Source: Polyangiaceae bacterium UTPRO1 | Lineage (GTDB): Bacteria; Desulfobacterota; Binatia; UTPRO1 | Direction of reading: 5' to 3' | NCBI GenBank assembly: GCA_002050235.1 | Contig: MWST01000018.1 | Span: 62,001-126,000, forward strand | DNA: 64,000 nt | Shown here: one piece after another, positions 61,645 through 64,000 of the stretch | How the letters are laid out: each line of letters opens with the position of its first letter | How positions within the stretch are numbered: the first letter of the stretch is position 1 | Notes under the pieces: model-generated | The model's database searches: none | Told to the model about the DNA's origin: nothing | What the model saw: only the letters and a program-made list of their open reading frames with translations | Translations under genes and position numbers: made by a program

Positions 61645-62829
61645 TCAGTCCGGAAGGCCAAGCACGCGCTTGGCGATGATGTTGAGCTGGATCTCGGAGG
61701 TGCCGCCCTCGATCGAGTTGCCGCGCGAGCGCAGCCAATCGCGCGTCATCTTGAGCTCCTCGGGATCGAAGCCGGGGCCCTCCCAGCCGAGCCCCTGCGG
61801 GCCGCAGATACTCACCATGAGCTCGCGCCGCCGCATGTTGAGCTCGGTGCCGTAGTACTTGAAGATCGACGTTTCGGGACCGGGCTTGTGTCCCGCCTTC
61901 ATGCCGTCGCGCGAGCGCGCCAGGGTGAGGTCGAGACACGCCTGGTCCATCTCGAGCTGGGTGATGCGGTCGCGCGCGATCGGGTCGGCGATCCGCCCCT
62001 GCGCCTCTCCGAGGTGCTTGCGGGCGAGGTCGATGAGCTTCCGCCGATCGTCGCGCTCCTTGAAGGCATCGGCGATCATCGTCCGCTCGTGGCCGAGGAG
62101 CGCCTTCGCCATCGTCCAGCCGCCGTTCACCTGGCCGACGACGTTCGCCACCGGCACCCGCACGTCGGAGAGGAACGTCTCGCAGAAGGGCGAGTAGCCG
62201 CTGATGAGCTTGATCGGCTTCACGCTGACCCCGGGCGAGGTCATGTCCATCAGGAGGAAGGTGATGCCGTTGTGCTTCGGCGCCTGGAAGTCGGTGCGCA
62301 CGAGGATGAACATCCAGTCCGCCTTGTCGGCGTACGAAGTCCAGATCTTCTGACCGTTCAGCACGTAGACGTCGCCGTCGCGAACGGCCTTCGTCTGCAG
62401 GCTCGCGAGATCGGAGCCCGAGCCCGGCTCGGAGTAGCCCTGGCACCAGCGGATCTTCCCCTGGACGATCGCCGGCAGGTGCTCTCGGCGCAGCTCCTCG
62501 CTCCCCTCCTGGAGGAGGAGCGGCCCGATCATCGAGAGCCCGAAGCCGGTGAGCGGCGGCCGGAGGTTCAGCTTCGCCATTTCCTCGGCGAGCACCTTGG
62601 CTTCGGCCTTGGAGAGCCCGCCGCCGCCGTATTCCCGCGGCCACGTCGGCGCCGTCCAGCCGCGCTCGGCCATGACCGCGAGCCAGCGCATGACCGGGGC
62701 GGGATAGTCGGCCTTGCGGCCGCCCCAGCAAATCTCGTCCTGCGACTTCGGCGTCGTCCGCATCTCCGGCGGCGCGTGTTGCTCGAGCCACTGGCGGGTG
62801 TCGGCGCGGAACCGTTCCAGATCGGCCAT
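61645..62829 (-). CDS. Acyl-CoA dehydrogenase (first of an adjacent pair)
   Basis: 394 residues. N-terminal MADLERFRADTRQWLEQHAP, FAD/substrate domain IRWCQGYSEPGSGSDLASLQ and YVLNGQKIWTSYADKADWMF, C-terminal IFKYYGTELNMRRRELMVSI and GTSEIQLNIIAKRVLGLPD, the standard end of FadE-type enzymes (GGTSEIQ). The product oxidises an acyl-CoA. The neighbouring gene encodes a second, shorter, more divergent subunit-like enzyme. Both point leftwards and likely share a promoter near 62830-62886. Confidence 0.94.
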   Translation of the reverse strand: MADLERFRADTRQWLEQHAPPEMRTTPKSQDEICWGGRKADYPAPVMRWLAVMAERGWTAPTWPREYGGGGLSKAEAKVLAEEMAKLNLRPPLTGFGLSMIGPLLLQEGSEELRREHLPAIVQGKIRWCQGYSEPGSGSDLASLQTKAVRDGDVYVLNGQKIWTSYADKADWMFILVRTDFQAPKHNGITFLLMDMTSPGVSVKPIKLISGYSPFCETFLSDVRVPVANVVGQVNGGWTMAKALLGHERTMIADAFKERDDRRKLIDLARKHLGEAQGRIADPIARDRITQLEMDQACLDLTLARSRDGMKAGHKPGPETSIFKYYGTELNMRRRELMVSICGPQGLGWEGPGFDPEELKMTRDWLRSRGNSIEGGTSEIQLNIIAKRVLGLPD

Positions 62830-62886
62830 GGAAACCTCGCTATGCTGGCGCTATGAGGAGCTGTCGCATGGTGTCACTCCTTTGGT

Positions 62887-64000
62887 TCAGGGTATCGACG
62901 ATACATCCGAGAGCTCAAAAATCGGCGACCCTAGAGTCGCCGTAGCCCACCGCGCGCCGCCATCGTTCGTATAAAGGCTTAACGCGTGCGTCGTGCTGTC
63001 TTGCGCCCCGACGGCCACGCCGTCCAGTGGGGTGGCGAACTGCAGCGCGACGATTGCACTACTCTGAGTCTCGGGCAGCACCTGCCGAACCCAGACACCG
63101 CCACCGTCACGGGTGTTTAAAATGACGGCCGTGCCGGTGTCCGTCGTGCCGCCAACCCAACCCGTCAGCGGGTCCGTGAAGGACACCGCAAACAATTCAT
63201 GGACGCTCGATATGCCCGCCGATCGGTCTACCCACGAGATGCCCGCATCCGACGAGTGAGCGACTATCGTCGTGCCCTGGCCGACAATCCACACGTCTGA
63301 GTTACCTACACACGCCACAGCAGTTGGATTTGTGGTAGGGAGGCCGCGGACTACCTCCTGCGTAATCTCTACCCAGTCACGACCGGAATTGGCGCTCCGC
63401 ACCACAAACGAACCCGTCACGCCGAACCCCACAGCGATCCCAACGCCTGACGCGGTAAAGCAGGCGTCCCGAAGCGCACTGTTCTGCGCGGCCGGTGTGT
63501 TGCCGGTGATGGCGGCTGGCGTCCAATGCAAGCCCATGTCCTCTGTGCGAAGAATCAGGGGCGGCCCACTGGGGGAGACCGGTAGCGGCGGAGCCTCAGC
63601 ACCAACCGCGACCACCAACGAATCCCCCCCGAACGCCACGTCTTCGAGCCGGAGAGTTGGAACCGTCGCGTTCCCACGCTGGCTGCTCCACGACAAGCCC
63701 CCATCGGTACTGCGTAGAATCTCTTCTGTCCCCACCGCCCACCCCACATCGGAGTCGACAAATCCAATGCCGCGCAGCTTCTTCACCGAGGTGAACGCGG
63801 TGTTCCAGGTCGCACCCCTATCGGCGGATCGTAAAATCAACGAGGCACCGTCTGCGTCTAACGTGACAAGTCGACGCGCAATGGCCCATGTATTTGCTGA
63901 CGCGCTGGCTGCTGTAGCTGTGGGAGTGGGCGCAGTTGCAGTTAAACTAGGCGTGGGGCTCGAACCGCGGTCCTCATGGCCATCATCGCCGCAACCAACA
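62887..64000 (-). CDS. Ycf48/BNR-repeat lipoprotein, 5-prime end beyond the window
   Basis: At least 370 residues, continuing off the right edge. Reading leftwards, the visible start contains V-G-C-G-D-D-G, a likely lipobox Cys at about 63991-63993, then a Thr/Pro/Ala linker and about six repeats of a seven-bladed-propeller type: LRSADRGATWNTAF, LRSTDGGLSWSSQ, LRTEDMGLHWTPAA, VRSANSGRDWVEIT, AHSSDAGISWVDRS, LNTRDGGGVWVRQV, LYTNDGGARWATAT. The S/T-x-D-x-G-x-x-W pattern is that of BNR/Ycf48 proteins. The codon use is less GC-rich than its neighbours, as in the polysaccharide cassette. Confidence 0.85.
   Translation of the reverse strand, partial: VGCGDDGHEDRGSSPTPSLTATAPTPTATAASASANTWAIARRLVTLDADGASLILRSADRGATWNTAFTSVKKLRGIGFVDSDVGWAVGTEEILRSTDGGLSWSSQRGNATVPTLRLEDVAFGGDSLVVAVGAEAPPLPVSPSGPPLILRTEDMGLHWTPAAITGNTPAAQNSALRDACFTASGVGIAVGFGVTGSFVVRSANSGRDWVEITQEVVRGLPTTNPTAVACVGNSDVWIVGQGTTIVAHSSDAGISWVDRSAGISSVHELFAVSFTDPLTGWVGGTTDTGTAVILNTRDGGGVWVRQVLPETQSSAIVALQFATPLDGVAVGAQDSTTHALSLYTNDGGARWATATLGSPIFELSDVSSIP

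Noticed and set aside
63950-63985. T-arm-like GGTTCGAGCCCC on the minus strand
   Set aside because: It falls within the coding frame of the Ycf48-like protein and has no tRNA cloverleaf around it.

Overview
This is high-GC bacterial DNA with dense, mostly gap-free genes and no rRNA, tRNA, CRISPR array, transposase or integrase that I can see. The gene mix points to an uncultured lineage formerly filed under Deltaproteobacteria, with Candidatus Binatota/Binatia my best guess. The grounds are several acyl-CoA dehydrogenases, a CaiB-type CoA-transferase, F420-type luciferase-like oxidoreductases, an alkyl-DHAP-synthase-like flavoprotein, and secreted proteins with thrombospondin-type-3 calcium repeats, Thr/Pro/Ala linkers and Cys-rich modules. 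This placement is inference; no phylogenetic marker was tested.

Layout. (1) 1-6.5 kb is metabolic: a truncated acyl-CoA dehydrogenase, a TetR regulator, an LLM oxidoreductase, RmuC, a CoA-transferase and ThiC. (2) 6.9-40.35 kb is one large exopolysaccharide/O-antigen-type locus. It opens with an export and assembly block: outer-membrane export lipoprotein, chain-length protein, ExeA-like ATPase with a LysM end, a P-loop-degenerate CpsD/MinD-like protein, and the priming sugar transferase. A sugar-modifying block follows: GT2, Gfo/Idh dehydrogenase, hexapeptide acyltransferase, NodB-like protein, FAD oxidoreductase, DegT aminotransferase, deacetylase and WecG-type transferase. A cassette of visibly lower GC (about 21.65-33.3 kb) carries another deacetylase, three glycosyltransferases, a Wzx-type flippase, an acyltransferase, an SGNH hydrolase, a secreted beta-helix protein and a Wzy-type polymerase/ligase. 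High GC then resumes with a carbamoyltransferase, a membrane enzyme resembling eukaryotic GPI ethanolamine-phosphate transferases, UDP-GlcNAc 2-epimerase and a GT39-like membrane glycosyltransferase.

(3) 40.4-47.5 kb is a surface-protein neighbourhood: four secreted proteins with fibronectin-like N-termini, two of them close paralogues with TSP3 repeats and a shared C-terminal domain that I do not recognise, plus a flippase-like LPG-synthase membrane protein. (4) 47.5-62.9 kb is mixed metabolism and envelope: SUI1/YciH, a periplasmic thioredoxin, a YdcF-like protein, an alkyl-DHAP-synthase-like enzyme, GST, three acyl-CoA dehydrogenases, ThrH, a YpfJ-like zinc peptidase, an aldo/keto reductase, a B12-binding radical SAM enzyme, a second LLM oxidoreductase, a HAD acid phosphatase, and a Met-rich outer-membrane barrel followed by a TlpA-like thioredoxin. 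(5) The right edge holds a truncated Ycf48/BNR-repeat lipoprotein of lower GC.

How the parts may work together (inference): WecB and the modification enzymes supply and decorate nucleotide sugars; the priming transferase and the cassette GTs build a lipid-linked repeat unit; the flippase and polymerase handle it; and the chain-length protein, ATPase and export lipoprotein move the product to the surface. The gene order resembles exosortase (XrtA)-linked EPS loci, yet no exosortase or PEP-CTERM substrate is visible. The items most worth a second look are the GPI-transferase-like enzyme, two tandem perfect palindromes at 30403-30433 in a divergent promoter region, the low-GC cassette, the shared domain of the TSP3 proteins, and sigma-54-like elements abutting three start codons.
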